Source: an uncultured Bacteroidales bacterium
GTDB taxonomy: Bacteria; Bacteroidota; Bacteroidia; Bacteroidales; Paludibacteraceae
NCBI GenBank assembly: GCA_934728255.1
Contig: CAKVEC010000001.1
Location: forward strand, 124,001-188,000
Length of the DNA stretch: 64,000 bases
Direction of reading: 5' to 3'
Part shown: piece after piece, positions 8,962 through 17,820 of the stretch
Layout: every line of letters begins with the position of its first letter
Numbering within the stretch: the stretch's first letter is position 1
Position numbers and translations under genes: made by a program
Notes under the pieces: generated by a model
Told to the model about the DNA's origin: nothing
What the model saw: only the letters and a program-made list of their open reading frames with translations
Database searches by the model: none

Positions 8962-9006
8962 TGTTATATAAAATTTATGATAATGTATATAATTTTTATT
9001 ACAAGG

Positions 9007-9037
9007 TTGTGTATCTCGGATATTATTAGTACTTTTG
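9007..9037 (+). promoter_or_regulatory. Bacteroidota-type promoter for the large FN3/InlB-like protein
   Basis: TTG at 9007-9009, a 20-nt spacer, TACTTTTG at 9030-9037. The leader is about 80 nt to the ATG at 9122. Confidence 0.75.
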
Positions 9038-9121
9038 CGGCACGAAATGTTCTGTAATGGTATTTTAATTTCCATTTTATAACAGGTTTACAATTAGTAT
9101 ATATTAGAATCAATTCATATT

Positions 9122-12100
9122 ATGACAAAGAAACTACAATCATTATTGCTGCTTGCCGCCTTTTGGTGCGGCATAAGTGCGTATGCCGCGCCCGGCGGTA
9201 CGTGGACAACTATCGAACACACCGCCTATCCGACGCCGCAGAACGTGAGGGCGGAACTTGACGGTTCGAAGGTAAAACTCTCGTGGGATGGCGTGCAGTG
9301 GCCTGCCGACGGTTTCCCCGAGGAGATTGACGGCAAGACGGTGCCTACCAACTTCACCTACAGCATCGAGTGCCGAGTGAAGACCACCGGCACGGACACT
9401 TGGAGCGAATGGTGGATGCGGACAACACGCAACCGGTTGGACAACAACGGAGCATTCGTCAGCCACTGGGACATCGAGGACGATGTCGAGTCCGGCAAGA
9501 CCTACCAGTACCGCATCCGCTGCTACAGTTATATCCAGCCGGATAATCCGCACTTACTGGAGAATCCGACACGCGACGGCTACTTCAGCGAGTACTCCGA
9601 AACAGTGACAGCCTACAAGACCCTCGACAAACTGGCAATCACTGAGGTTAGCACTTCCCACCCACTGAATGGATACACCTCCATCAGTGTTAAGTACACC
9701 TACACCTCCTCGCGCGAGGCAGAGGGCGAGGAGCCGCTGTATTTCACCTTCAAGGCGATTGAAATTCCTTACCCTGCACCCGGCACTACCCCCGAATCCC
9801 CTGCCGCAGGAGGAAAACCCTATGCACGGAGAGACGGCACTCCCCTTACGGTACAGTCGCTCACGCTGACGCCGCCCAATACGACCAAGTCGAAAAAAAT
9901 TGCTGCGGACAATTTCGCTCTGACCTCTTCTGCCGATGCGGGAACCATCACGTGGGACGCATATCAGGATTTGAAGAATTACAGCCATGATGACGTAACC
10001 ATCTGGATACAAGGCTGGGCAAAGTCTGCGACCGAGGGCGGCGAACCGCGTCTCGTAGTGGACGAAGCCATTGGGAAAGTAGCCATTGACACGCGTCCTT
10101 GTACTGCGAAACCGGGTACAGACGCCAGTGGCAACCCCGCAGTCATACTCACGTGGCCGAAAGAACCGACCGCTGCAACGTACAAGATTAGCCGTGGAAA
10201 CAACAATACGTATATAACTATTGCCGACAATGTCGCCGATACGATATTTGTGGACACGGAGGTTCAGCCCGCTGTCCGCTATGCCTACCAGGTGATAGCA
10301 AAAGATTCTACCGGCAAAGAGTTTGTCGCAAGCAGCCCGTTTGATGGATATAGTACACTTGAGAAGATAGAGTTTGTGCAGGCACGTCAGTTCTATCCGT
10401 GGACGACACAAGTCGCCATCGACATCTACTACAAGAGCGCACGCCAATCGTCCACCGACGGCGAAGTAACTTACGCCCTCAAAGCCAAAATGGCGGACGG
10501 GACGGAAATTCCTATTGATAGCAAGAATCTTACCCTTGAGACGGTGGACGGGATGCACCTCCTTCCTAACGACCTCCCGTTTGGCTCAAAAGGATTGCCT
10601 TCGGGTGCAACAACACGTCTCTGGTGGAATGCTCCGGCTGACCTCGCTACGGTGCAACTCCCGTCGAGTGTGCTCTCGGGTATCACCCTGCAATTAGTGC
10701 CGACCCTCGCTGAGGGTGCACCCGCAGGAGCGAAACCCGCACCCACAACGGTTACCTCAGCAGGCATCACGGTGGACTTGCGCACCCAACGCACCGTAGC
10801 GTATGGGGAGCAGATACCTGTCGTATGGGAGTGGTGGCGCACGGACGGGCGCGTAGAGGCGCATGACAAAAACGTCTTCTATGTCAAACCGGAAGGCAGC
10901 GAGACGGACGAAACTATGGTATGGCACACCCCCGAACATTCGGGTGAAGGAACCATTGAGGTGCCCGAAAACGAAGACCTGTGGCCGAGTTTCCGTCTCG
11001 TCAAGCGCGAGATGAACACCGACGACACGGACGAGGCGCAGCAGATAACACTCACCAGTGAAGTCCTCTTCCAAATGCCGGTGGCTGTGCCGCAGAACGT
11101 GCAGGCAACCCGCGGCAACACCGATGCCCTGACCCTCACTTGGGACGCGGTGCCTTACGCATATAAGTATCAGATCGAAGTTACTACCGTCAATGAACGA
11201 GGTGCAACGTTTCAGAGAACGCAGCACGTCTTTGATGACACCCAATACATCGACCAAAATGCCCCTGCGTTGGGTATTGTAGGCTATAAGGTGCAGGCGT
11301 GCTTCCCGAATAATGTAACGAGCGACTTCTCAGAGCAGGTTGTCGGTTGGCGTGCCATCGACCAGGTGGAACTGAAAGGAGTCTCCACACGCCGCCCGTG
11401 GAACGGCACGGTGGATATAGACCTTACCTACAAGACAGTGCGCAACCAATTTACGAAATTGAACGGCACCAACCTGCCCGACAGGAAAGTCTCAGTTACG
11501 GCGAAGACCGCAGATGGTGCGGAGTTTGCCGTCCAATCACTCATGAAAGAGACGCTGGATGGCGATATGATTTGGCGCAAGCAGGTGGACGGTAAGTCTC
11601 CGTTTACTCTTGGAAATGCCAGCCGTATCACCGACCGTATCACATGGAACGCACCGGCTGATGCACCCCGTATGTATAAGCCTAATTCCGTGATAACTAT
11701 CACGCTGCAGGGCGACGAGTACAGCGAAGAAATCAAGTTTGAGCGCACTTTCGACCTGGATACCCGCATAGGGGTTATTGACGTATCGTCTTCCGAGGTG
11801 AATATACCTATCCCATGGTCCACACGTTGGATAATGCCGGAGGCAACGGAAGTCGGCGTCAGCGACAACTGGTATAGCGTAAGGACGGTGCTGGCGGATG
11901 CTACCGATAACAATAACCCTGTTGAGATGCTGAATACTGAGAGTAAGTTGGGCGAAGGCTCGGTTAGCACATGGACACCGAATAAATGGGGGCTTATCAC
12001 GCTCACGTTGAAATTCAGCCCTAGAGACGGTGGCAACATAACGATGGAGTACGCTGCAGTTTTCAATGTAGTACCCGACTTTAAGTTCACCGTCACGCAG

Positions 12101-12967
12101 GGCAACCGCGACAGCATCATCGTGGAGTGGAACGAACTGCGGAACATACACACTTATTCCATTCGCCGCCGTGCGGCACACACCTCTGACGCCTTTGAGG
12201 AGGTGGCTACCTGCACCGACACCACCCGCTGGGCGGACACGTCTGACGAGACCATAGTGGGCGAGTTCGAGTACACCATCATGCCGCTGAACGCTGACGG
12301 TACGGACGCATGGACGCAGTTCAATCCCGTAGTGGGCTACCGCGCATTGGATATAGCCCGACTCGTTACCATTGTTCCTGCCGAGAACGGCACCGTAACC
12401 GCCGACAAAGAGACGGCTAAGTACGGCGAGACGGTAACGCTGACTATTACTCCTGCCATAGGCTACGAGTTCGACCGGCTGACCGTGCTGGACGGTGAGA
12501 CGCCAATCAACACTATGCAGATTGCCGAGTACGAGGGGGCTTACACTTACACCTTCACGATGCCTGCCGGCGATGTGAAAGTGCAAGCAACCTTCAAGGC
12601 GATTGACTACCCCATTACTATCGAGCCTACCGAGAACGGTATCGTGACTGCCGACAAGCAGACGGCGCACATCGGCGAGACCGTAACGCTGACCGTTACC
12701 CCCGACAAGGGCTACGAGTTGGACGAAATCCATGTGATGTTCGGTGAGACGCAACTGACTACGGTTTCGGAGAGTGAAGGCATCCATACCTTTGTCATGC
12801 CTGCCGGCGATGTGGTAATATCCACCCTGTTCAAGGAAGCCACCGGCACGGATGTCATTGCTCCCGACGCAGTGAAGGCTACCACCCGCAAGGTCATCCG
12901 CAATGGTATTGTCTATATCATCCGCGATGGCAAGACCTACACCGCTACCGGTGAGGAAGTGAAGTAA
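9122..12967 (+). CDS. large secreted repeat protein (FN3-like, PWNG-type and InlB-B-like repeats, shared C-terminal tail)
   Basis: 1281 residues with a signal peptide of about 22 residues ending in ISAYA. FN3-like units (for example VQATRGNTDALTLTWDAVP near 660) alternate with a second module. That module is marked by a HPLNG / YPWTTQVAID / RPWNGTVDIDLTYK signature near residues 180, 420 and 753. Two divergent InlB B-repeats (ENGTVTADKETAKYGE and ENGIVTADKQTAHIGE) occupy about 1080-1240. The tail is RKVIRNGIVYIIRDGKTYT plus six or seven residues, shared with most secreted proteins of this locus. Several modules are close relatives of those in the 26429-29725 protein. Function is unknown; a surface or extracellular adhesin-like role is inferred. 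It has its own promoter and opens the FISUMP locus. Confidence 0.82.
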   Translation: MTKKLQSLLLLAAFWCGISAYAAPGGTWTTIEHTAYPTPQNVRAELDGSKVKLSWDGVQWPADGFPEEIDGKTVPTNFTYSIECRVKTTGTDTWSEWWMRTTRNRLDNNGAFVSHWDIEDDVESGKTYQYRIRCYSYIQPDNPHLLENPTRDGYFSEYSETVTAYKTLDKLAITEVSTSHPLNGYTSISVKYTYTSSREAEGEEPLYFTFKAIEIPYPAPGTTPESPAAGGKPYARRDGTPLTVQSLTLTPPNTTKSKKIAADNFALTSSADAGTITWDAYQDLKNYSHDDVTIWIQGWAKSATEGGEPRLVVDEAIGKVAIDTRPCTAKPGTDASGNPAVILTWPKEPTAATYKISRGNNNTYITIADNVADTIFVDTEVQPAVRYAYQVIAKDSTGKEFVASSPFDGYSTLEKIEFVQARQFYPWTTQVAIDIYYKSARQSSTDGEVTYALKAKMADGTEIPIDSKNLTLETVDGMHLLPNDLPFGSKGLPSGATTRLWWNAPADLATVQLPSSVLSGITLQLVPTLAEGAPAGAKPAPTTVTSAGITVDLRTQRTVAYGEQIPVVWEWWRTDGRVEAHDKNVFYVKPEGSETDETMVWHTPEHSGEGTIEVPENEDLWPSFRLVKREMNTDDTDEAQQITLTSEVLFQMPVAVPQNVQATRGNTDALTLTWDAVPYAYKYQIEVTTVNERGATFQRTQHVFDDTQYIDQNAPALGIVGYKVQACFPNNVTSDFSEQVVGWRAIDQVELKGVSTRRPWNGTVDIDLTYKTVRNQFTKLNGTNLPDRKVSVTAKTADGAEFAVQSLMKETLDGDMIWRKQVDGKSPFTLGNASRITDRITWNAPADAPRMYKPNSVITITLQGDEYSEEIKFERTFDLDTRIGVIDVSSSEVNIPIPWSTRWIMPEATEVGVSDNWYSVRTVLADATDNNNPVEMLNTESKLGEGSVSTWTPNKWGLITLTLKFSPRDGGNITMEYAAVFNVVPDFKFTVTQGNRDSIIVEWNELRNIHTYSIRRRAAHTSDAFEEVATCTDTTRWADTSDETIVGEFEYTIMPLNADGTDAWTQFNPVVGYRALDIARLVTIVPAENGTVTADKETAKYGETVTLTITPAIGYEFDRLTVLDGETPINTMQIAEYEGAYTYTFTMPAGDVKVQATFKAIDYPITIEPTENGIVTADKQTAHIGETVTLTVTPDKGYELDEIHVMFGETQLTTVSESEGIHTFVMPAGDVVISTLFKEATGTDVIAPDAVKATTRKVIRNGIVYIIRDGKTYTATGEEVK

Positions 12968-12970
12968 GAG

Positions 12971-13001
12971 ACATCCCCCCAACCCCTCCAAGGGAGTGGC
13001 T
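12971..13001 (-). repeat. REP-like palindrome, degenerate copy
   Basis: A decayed copy of the dispersed element whose core is AGCCCCTCCTTTGGAGGGG, here on the minus strand, 3 nt after the stop of the preceding gene. The CTCAATAG that follows minus-orientation copies elsewhere is present as well. Confidence 0.6.
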
Positions 13002-13045
13002 CAATAGGACGGAAATAAAGCCCCGTTTTATCGAACCCGCTCTTG

Positions 13046-13072
13046 GAGAGTGTTTTGGGACTCTCGTTTCTT
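13046..13072 (+). terminator. weak hairpin, possible terminator
   Basis: GAGAGT (13046-13051) pairs with ACTCTC (13060-13065), followed by GTTTCTT. The stem is short. The rest of 13073-13222 shows no gene. Confidence 0.35.
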
Positions 13073-13222
13073 AATCGTTCTTAACGGCAACCTCGCAGCA
13101 AGGGATAAGCAACCTATAACGAAAGGTCACACCATAGATAACGAACCGATAGTATAAAATAACCTAATGGATTTACAGATGCGGGCGTTTACTCACCATA
13201 CACTGGGAAAATGCCGACAGAC

Positions 13223-13253
13223 TTGTGTAAGTGATTTATTATTAGTAACTTTG
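13223..13253 (+). promoter_or_regulatory. Bacteroidota-type promoter for the DUF1016 pseudogene
   Basis: TTG at 13223-13225, a 20-nt spacer, TAACTTTG at 13246-13253; start codon at 13286. The promoter is well preserved although the gene is broken. Confidence 0.75.
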
Positions 13254-13285
13254 TAGGTGATTAGACGATATATATACATTGCAAC

Positions 13286-14326
13286 ATGAGCACGATACCT
13301 CTTCAAACTCCGGCACTGCACCTTGTGCAAGACCTGCGGCAAATCATACAGGACGCACGCGGACGCGTTGCCGCGCAAGTGAACTCCGAACTGACACTGA
13401 TGTATTGGCACATCGGCGAGCGTATCAACCGCGATGTGCTTGATAATCAGCGTGCTGAGTATGGTAAACAAATTGTGTCGGCAGTGTCGACACAATTGCA
13501 AGAAGAATTCGGGCATAAGGGATTTGAGCCCCGGAACATCCGCCGAATGATGCAATTCGCGCAACTTTTCCCTGATTTCAAGATTGTGTCGCAGACGGCG
13601 ACACAATTGACATGATCGCACATCATAGAGATTCTGCCCCTTAAGGACGACCTGCAACGGGAATTCTACCTCACCATGGCATCTGCTGAGCGATGGAGTA
13701 GAAACACCCTCCGCGACCGCATCGACAGTATGCTCTATGAGCGCACCGCCATCAGCAGCAAGCCCGACGAACTGATACATCAGGAGTTGGCGAACCTCCG
13801 CGACAACGACGTGATGACCCCCGAACTGGTGTTCAAGAGTCCGTATTTCCTGTCGTTCACGGGGCTGACGGGTATGTACAGCGAGAAGTCGTTGGAGGAC
13901 AATCTCATCGTTCACTTGGAGCAGTTCCTGTTGGAGTTGGGCAACGGCTTCACGTTTGTGGAGCGGCAGAAACGTATGATTATCGACGGAGAGGACTTCT
14001 ACCTCGACCTGCTGTTCTACCATCGCCGTCTGCACCGCCTGATTGCCATCGACCTCAAGTTGGGCAAGTTCAAGGCGCAATACAAGGGGCAGATGGAGTT
14101 GTATCTGCGTTGGCTGGAGGCGCACGAGATGGAGCAGGGTGAAGAGACGCCGCTTGGTCTGCTCCTTTGCACCGAAGGCAGCAGCGAACAGATAGAGTTG
14201 TTGCAACTCGACAAAGCGGGCATATAGGTGGCGCAGTACCTTACCGAACTGCCGTCGCGCGAACTGCTGCAGGCACAGATACAGAAATCCCTTGCCGAAG
14301 CCAAGCAACGTCTCGGCGAAGAATAA
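13286..14326 (+). pseudogene. DUF1016 / YhcG-type PD-(D/E)XK nuclease, interrupted by two in-frame stops
   Basis: One continuous reading frame of 346 sense or stop positions covers the whole family. It has the N-terminal DUF1016 domain (MYWHIGERINRD near 48; GFEPRNIRRMMQFAQLFPDF near 78) and the C-terminal nuclease domain. The nuclease domain carries IDGEDFYLDLLFYHRRL followed by IDLKLGKF, then GQMELYLRWLEAHE. A TGA at 13613-13615 sits where relatives have Trp (LT-W-SHIIEILPLK). A TAG at 14225-14227 sits in GI-x-VAQYLTELP, one base from CAG. No frameshift is present and the remainder is well conserved, so inactivation looks recent, or the stops are read through. Neighbouring genes use both TGA and TAG as real stops, which argues against recoding. 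The true stop is at 14324-14326. Confidence 0.85.
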
Positions 14327-14352
14327 TAACGAACTAACTAAATATCAAACGT

Positions 14353-15162
14353 ATGAACAAATCTTTACTCACTTTGGCACTCGCTGCCATTGCTCTCACA
14401 GGCGCAAGCACACAGGCAAGCGCACAGGCACCCGCTGACGTACAAGCCGTTGATCTCGGTCTGCCGAGCGGACTGAAATGGGCATCATGCAACGTAGGTG
14501 CCGCCTATTCACAAGGCTATGGCGACTATTACGCATGGGGTGAAACCGAATCCAAAGATTACTATGGTTGGACTACCTACAAGTACACCAACGGCGGGTA
14601 CGGCAAAATGACCAAGTATTGCAACGATGCTTCGCACGGCAACAATGGTTTTACTGACAACAAGACCATTCTCGAACAGGAGGACGATGCGGCTGCCGCC
14701 AACTGGGGCAATGCGTGGCGTATGCCTACCGATGCCGAGTGGAAAGAGTTGCTCGAGCAATGCACGTGGAAATGGATAAAGTATAGCACCGACACATTCG
14801 GCTACGTGGTTACAAGCAAGACCAACGGCAACTCTATTTTCCTTCCCGCTGCGGGCTATCTGGTTGACGACAGCCGCTACAATGCGGGCATGCGCGGCAA
14901 CTATTGGTCGGCATCGCTCAACGAGGGCGAAGCGAGTTATGCACAATACATTGACTTCAATTCAAGCAAACAGGAAAGAACCCAATACGGGCGTTTCTAT
15001 GGCCGTTCCATTCGTGCTGTCCGTGAAACAGCCATAACCACAGACATCGCCGCCCCCACTGCCACAGATACCGCCCCTGCCCGCAAAGTATTCCGCAACG
15101 GACAAGTGCTGATAGAGCGCAACGGCAAGACCTACACCCTCACGGGCGTGGAGGTGGAGTAA
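14353..15162 (+). CDS. secreted FISUMP-domain protein (paralogue 1)
   Basis: 269 residues. A signal peptide of about 24 residues ends in ASAQA. The FISUMP (Fib_succ_major, C-type-lectin-like) domain spans about 30-225: VDLGLPSGLKWASCNVGA, YYAWGETE, WRMPTDAEWKEL, NGNSIFLPAAGY, GNYWSASLN and YGRSIRAVR. A short linker leads to the tail RKVFRNGQVLIERNGKTYT plus about eight residues, shared across the locus. It lies 27 nt after the DUF1016 pseudogene with no separate promoter visible, so it may be cotranscribed with it. Bases 14656-15057 are, by eye, identical to 25894-26295 in paralogue 25591. Ligand and role are unknown. Confidence 0.85.
   Translation: MNKSLLTLALAAIALTGASTQASAQAPADVQAVDLGLPSGLKWASCNVGAAYSQGYGDYYAWGETESKDYYGWTTYKYTNGGYGKMTKYCNDASHGNNGFTDNKTILEQEDDAAAANWGNAWRMPTDAEWKELLEQCTWKWIKYSTDTFGYVVTSKTNGNSIFLPAAGYLVDDSRYNAGMRGNYWSASLNEGEASYAQYIDFNSSKQERTQYGRFYGRSIRAVRETAITTDIAAPTATDTAPARKVFRNGQVLIERNGKTYTLTGVEVE
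14656..15057 (+). repeat. 402-bp segment duplicated at 25894-26295
   Basis: By eye the two segments (offset 11238) are identical, while flanking parts of the two genes differ at many positions. This marks a recent duplication or gene conversion between the FISUMP genes at 14353 and 25591. Confidence 0.8.
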
Positions 15163-15184
15163 GCATAGCGGTGAAGCGGTGTGG

Positions 15185-15270
15185 TACTTGTGAAACAGAA
15201 CAAACATTCGCTGTATTTACTTGTGAAATGAAACAAATATCTCACCATTTTACTTGTGAAATAAAACAAA
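15185..15270. repeat. 33-bp direct repeat, three copies, upstream of AAA_14 ATPase promoter
   Basis: A 20-bp core (TACTTGTGAAATGAAACAAA, with one or two changes) starts at 15185, 15218 and 15251, exactly 33 bp apart. The array ends 15 nt before the -33 box at 15286. Position and helical spacing suggest an operator for the downstream ATPase gene. Confidence 0.85.
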
Positions 15271-15285
15271 CAAACACCGCAATCA

Positions 15286-15316
15286 TTGCATAAATCAAAT
15301 AAAATCAGTACCTTTG
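15286..15316 (+). promoter_or_regulatory. Bacteroidota-type promoter for AAA_14 ATPase 1
   Basis: TTG at 15286-15288, 20 nt, TACCTTTG at 15309-15316, with the start codon at 15353. The three-copy repeat lies directly upstream. Confidence 0.78.
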
Positions 15317-15352
15317 CGGCGTAAAAACAGGTATAACAAACCACAGTAATCT

Positions 15353-16687
15353 ATGTTTCAGAGAAAAGCCATTGAAGATTTACGCCTTTGGGCGGCATCC
15401 GAACACCGAAAACCCCTTGTGTTGCGCGGTGCAAGGCAGGTAGGGAAATCGACCCTTGTCAGTGAGTTGGGGCGCGAGTTCGACGTGTTTATCCCGCTCA
15501 ATCTGGAGCGCAAAGAGCACGCACGTCTTTTCGATTATGATATCGATGATACGGTGCGGCAGGTGTTCCTGTTGGCGCGTCGCCCGATGGACAGGAGCAA
15601 AAGAACCCTGCTATTCATAGACGAGATACAGAACTCGCCCAATGCAGTGGCGTTGTTGCGGTACTTCTACGAGGACTATCCGTGGATACACGTCATCGCT
15701 GCGGGGTCGTTGCTCTTGACATTGCAGGAGCAGCACATCTCTTTCCCTGTCGGACGGGTGCAGTATATGCGGCTTAACCCCTGTTCGTTCGCAGACTTTC
15801 TGCAAGCGACGGGGAATGAGTTGCTGCGCAATGAGGTGGAGAGTCTGTCCGTCAATGCGGCTTTGCACGACATGACGATGCGGCTTTTCTCAGAGTTTGC
15901 CTTGGTGGGCGGTATGCCCGAAGCCGTGGCACGCTATGCCGAGAACCGCGACATAGTGGCATTGCACGATGTGTATGATACCTTGCTCCGCAGTTACAGC
16001 GAGGACGTAGAGAAATATGCCAAGACGGAAACCATGAAGAATGTTATCCGTCTGCTGCTCAAAAGCGGCTGGACATATTCTACGGAGCAAATCACACTGG
16101 GTAATTTTGCCGAGTCGAACTACAAGGCACGCGAGATGGGAGAGGCGTTGCGCACATTGGAACGTACCTATTTGCTCGAACTGACCTATCCCATAACCAC
16201 GTACGTACTGCCTGCCATACAAGAGCATCGCCGCAAACCGAAACTCTTTTGGCTGGACGCTGGACTTGTCAACTATGCTGCCAACATACAGCAGGAGGTG
16301 ATGTTCTCGGACAACATCATGGATACTTGGCGGGGCAAACTGGCAGAGCAGTTGGTGGCGCAGGAGTTGCTGTCGGGCAAGACGGACGCTGATACGCACC
16401 GCGACTTCTGGGTGCGCAATACGCCCAGTTCCACAGCGGAGTTGGATTTTGTGTATATGTACCGTGGAAAGGTGATACCTGTTGAGGTCAAAGCGGGGCA
16501 TAATGCGCACCTCAAATCGCTGCAACTATTCATGGACGGCACCGACCACCATACCGCCGTACGTGTGTGGGCACAACCGATGCAGGTGGACAAGGTGCAG
16601 ACACCGCACGGCAAGCCGTTCCGCCTGCTCAGCGTGCCGTTCTACTATGTGCATATATTGGACAAGGTATTGGATAAATATGCCTGA
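15353..16687 (+). CDS. AAA_14/DUF4143-family ATPase 1
   Basis: 444 residues. The N-terminal AAA_14 domain has Walker A GARQVGKST near residue 27 and Walker B LLFIDEIQNS near 86, followed by an Ala-Gly-Ser sensor strand (VIAAGSLLLTL). The C-terminal DUF4143 domain has a PD-(D/E)XK-like core: AELDFVYMYRGKVIPVEVKAG near residue 362. Members are numerous in Bacteroidota genomes and their cellular task is not settled. The gene is bracketed by two unrelated three-copy repeat sets: 33-bp units before its promoter and 23-bp units starting 3 nt after its stop. That arrangement looks like a self-contained cassette inserted between FISUMP genes. Confidence 0.88.
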   Translation: MFQRKAIEDLRLWAASEHRKPLVLRGARQVGKSTLVSELGREFDVFIPLNLERKEHARLFDYDIDDTVRQVFLLARRPMDRSKRTLLFIDEIQNSPNAVALLRYFYEDYPWIHVIAAGSLLLTLQEQHISFPVGRVQYMRLNPCSFADFLQATGNELLRNEVESLSVNAALHDMTMRLFSEFALVGGMPEAVARYAENRDIVALHDVYDTLLRSYSEDVEKYAKTETMKNVIRLLLKSGWTYSTEQITLGNFAESNYKAREMGEALRTLERTYLLELTYPITTYVLPAIQEHRRKPKLFWLDAGLVNYAANIQQEVMFSDNIMDTWRGKLAEQLVAQELLSGKTDADTHRDFWVRNTPSSTAELDFVYMYRGKVIPVEVKAGHNAHLKSLQLFMDGTDHHTAVRVWAQPMQVDKVQTPHGKPFRLLSVPFYYVHILDKVLDKYA

Positions 16688-16690
16688 CTC

Positions 16691-16758
16691 ACCGCAAAAG
16701 TACCGACTGAAACACCGCAAAAATGCCGATTGAAATACCGCAAAAATGCCGATTGAAC
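16691..16758. repeat. 23-bp direct repeat, three copies, right after AAA_14 ATPase 1
   Basis: Units begin at 16691, 16714 and 16737 (core ACCGCAAAAATGCCGATTGA). The first unit has three changes. The last is cut by one base before CGGCATAACTT. The array fills most of the gap to the next FISUMP gene. Confidence 0.85.
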
Positions 16759-16811
16759 GGCATAACTTATTTGTTATTAGAATTTATCAAACTAACTAAA
16801 TCCAACGCATT

Positions 16812-17636
16812 ATGAAGAAATCATTCCTCACCATCGCTCTTGCAGTGCTTGCTCTTGCAGGCGCAAGCACACAGGCAAGCGCACAGACAGCACCCGCTGA
16901 CGTACAAGCCGTTGACCTCGGTCTTCCGAGCGGGCTGAAATGGGCATCGTGCAACGTAGGTGCCACCACGCCCGAAGGCTATGGCAACTACTACGCTTGG
17001 GGCGAGACCGCACCCAAAGCCGACTACTCGTGGGCAACCTACAAGTATGCCAATGGCGATATCAACAAACTCACCAAGTATTGTTATGATGCAAGTTACG
17101 GTAACAATGGTTTCACCGACAGCAAGACCACCTTGGAGTCGGAGGACGATGCCACTACCGCCAATTGGGGCAAAGAATGGCGTATGCCCACCGATGCCGA
17201 ATGGACGGAGTTGCAGGAGAACTGCACGTGGACTTGGGCGACGCAGAGCGGCGTAAAAGGTTACCAAGTATCAAGCAAAACCAACGGCAACTCTATATTC
17301 CTTCCCGCTGCGGGGTATCGCGACGGCACGGTTCTCAATGGTGCCGGCTCCTACGGCAACTACTGGTCTTCGTCACTCCTCACGGTCAGACCGTACGGCG
17401 CGTGGTACGTCTACTTCTATTTGGACAACGTGAGCAGGGGCAGCAGCCGCCGCTACTACGGTCAGTCTGTCCGCCCTGTGCAAGTAAGTGGGATCGGTAC
17501 AGGTATTGGCGACACGGCTGCTGACGTTGTTGCCACCGATGCGCACAAGATTATCCGCAACGGACAAGTGCTGATTGAAAGAGGGGGAAAGGTATATACC
17601 ATAACGGGACAGGAACTGACCACCCCCTCCAAATAG
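16812..17636 (+). CDS. secreted FISUMP-domain protein (paralogue 2)
   Basis: 274 residues. A signal peptide of about 24 residues precedes the FISUMP domain at about 33-222 (VDLGLPSGLKWASCNVGA, WRMPTDAEWTEL, NSIFLPAAGYRDG, GNYWSSSLL, YGQSVRPVQ). The tail is HKIIRNGQVLIERGGKVYT plus a longer end. The final 56 codons of the domain (17313-17480) are rich in Tyr, Ser, Gly, Asn and Arg. They align without gaps to 26918-27085 of another paralogue; the differences fall mostly on codon positions 1 and 2. That is the pattern seen in variable regions of diversity-generating retroelements, whose targets also use C-type-lectin-like folds. No promoter is recognised; it may be read from the ATPase gene. Confidence 0.85.
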   Translation: MKKSFLTIALAVLALAGASTQASAQTAPADVQAVDLGLPSGLKWASCNVGATTPEGYGNYYAWGETAPKADYSWATYKYANGDINKLTKYCYDASYGNNGFTDSKTTLESEDDATTANWGKEWRMPTDAEWTELQENCTWTWATQSGVKGYQVSSKTNGNSIFLPAAGYRDGTVLNGAGSYGNYWSSSLLTVRPYGAWYVYFYLDNVSRGSSRRYYGQSVRPVQVSGIGTGIGDTAADVVATDAHKIIRNGQVLIERGGKVYTITGQELTTPSK

Positions 17637-17644
17637 AATGGGGA

Positions 17645-17674
17645 GACTCCCCCAACCCCCTCAAAGAGGGGGCT
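17645..17674 (-). repeat. REP-like palindrome, minus orientation
   Basis: A copy of the dispersed REP-like element right after the stop of paralogue 2, followed by CTCAATAATATGAGTAATAA. A similar spacer follows the minus copies at 18649 and 20638. Confidence 0.8.
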
Positions 17675-17731
17675 CAATAATATGAGTAATAAAAACAAAT
17701 ATAACTAATTAACTAATGTGTCCTCTCTGAA

Positions 17732-17805
17732 AGCCCCTCCTTTACGGGGTCCCCACAGGCCCGAACAGGGCGAAGTGGGGTGCTCTTGGAGGGGTTGGGG
17801 AGGTC
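17732..17805 (+). repeat. REP-like palindrome, plus orientation, with a 42-nt palindrome in its loop
   Basis: The arms AGCCCCTCCTTT and TTGGAGGGGTTGGGGAGGTC are split by about 42 nt (17744-17785). That insert is the reverse complement, with a few changes, of the insert in the copy at 20638-20712. It ends 15 nt before the next start codon. Confidence 0.82.
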
Positions 17806-17820
17806 GGAATCTTTACTGAT

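Noticed and set aside
13286..14326. Stop-codon recoding (TGA as Trp, TAG as Gln) as explanation for the DUF1016 gene
   Set aside because: Many intact genes in the window end at TGA or TAG (for example holA and dapL), so both act as stops here. Pseudogene status is simpler.
15185..16758. CRISPR array
   Set aside because: The 33-bp and 23-bp repeats have only three units each. The 33-bp set has 13-bp spacers and the 23-bp set has none, and no cas gene is near.
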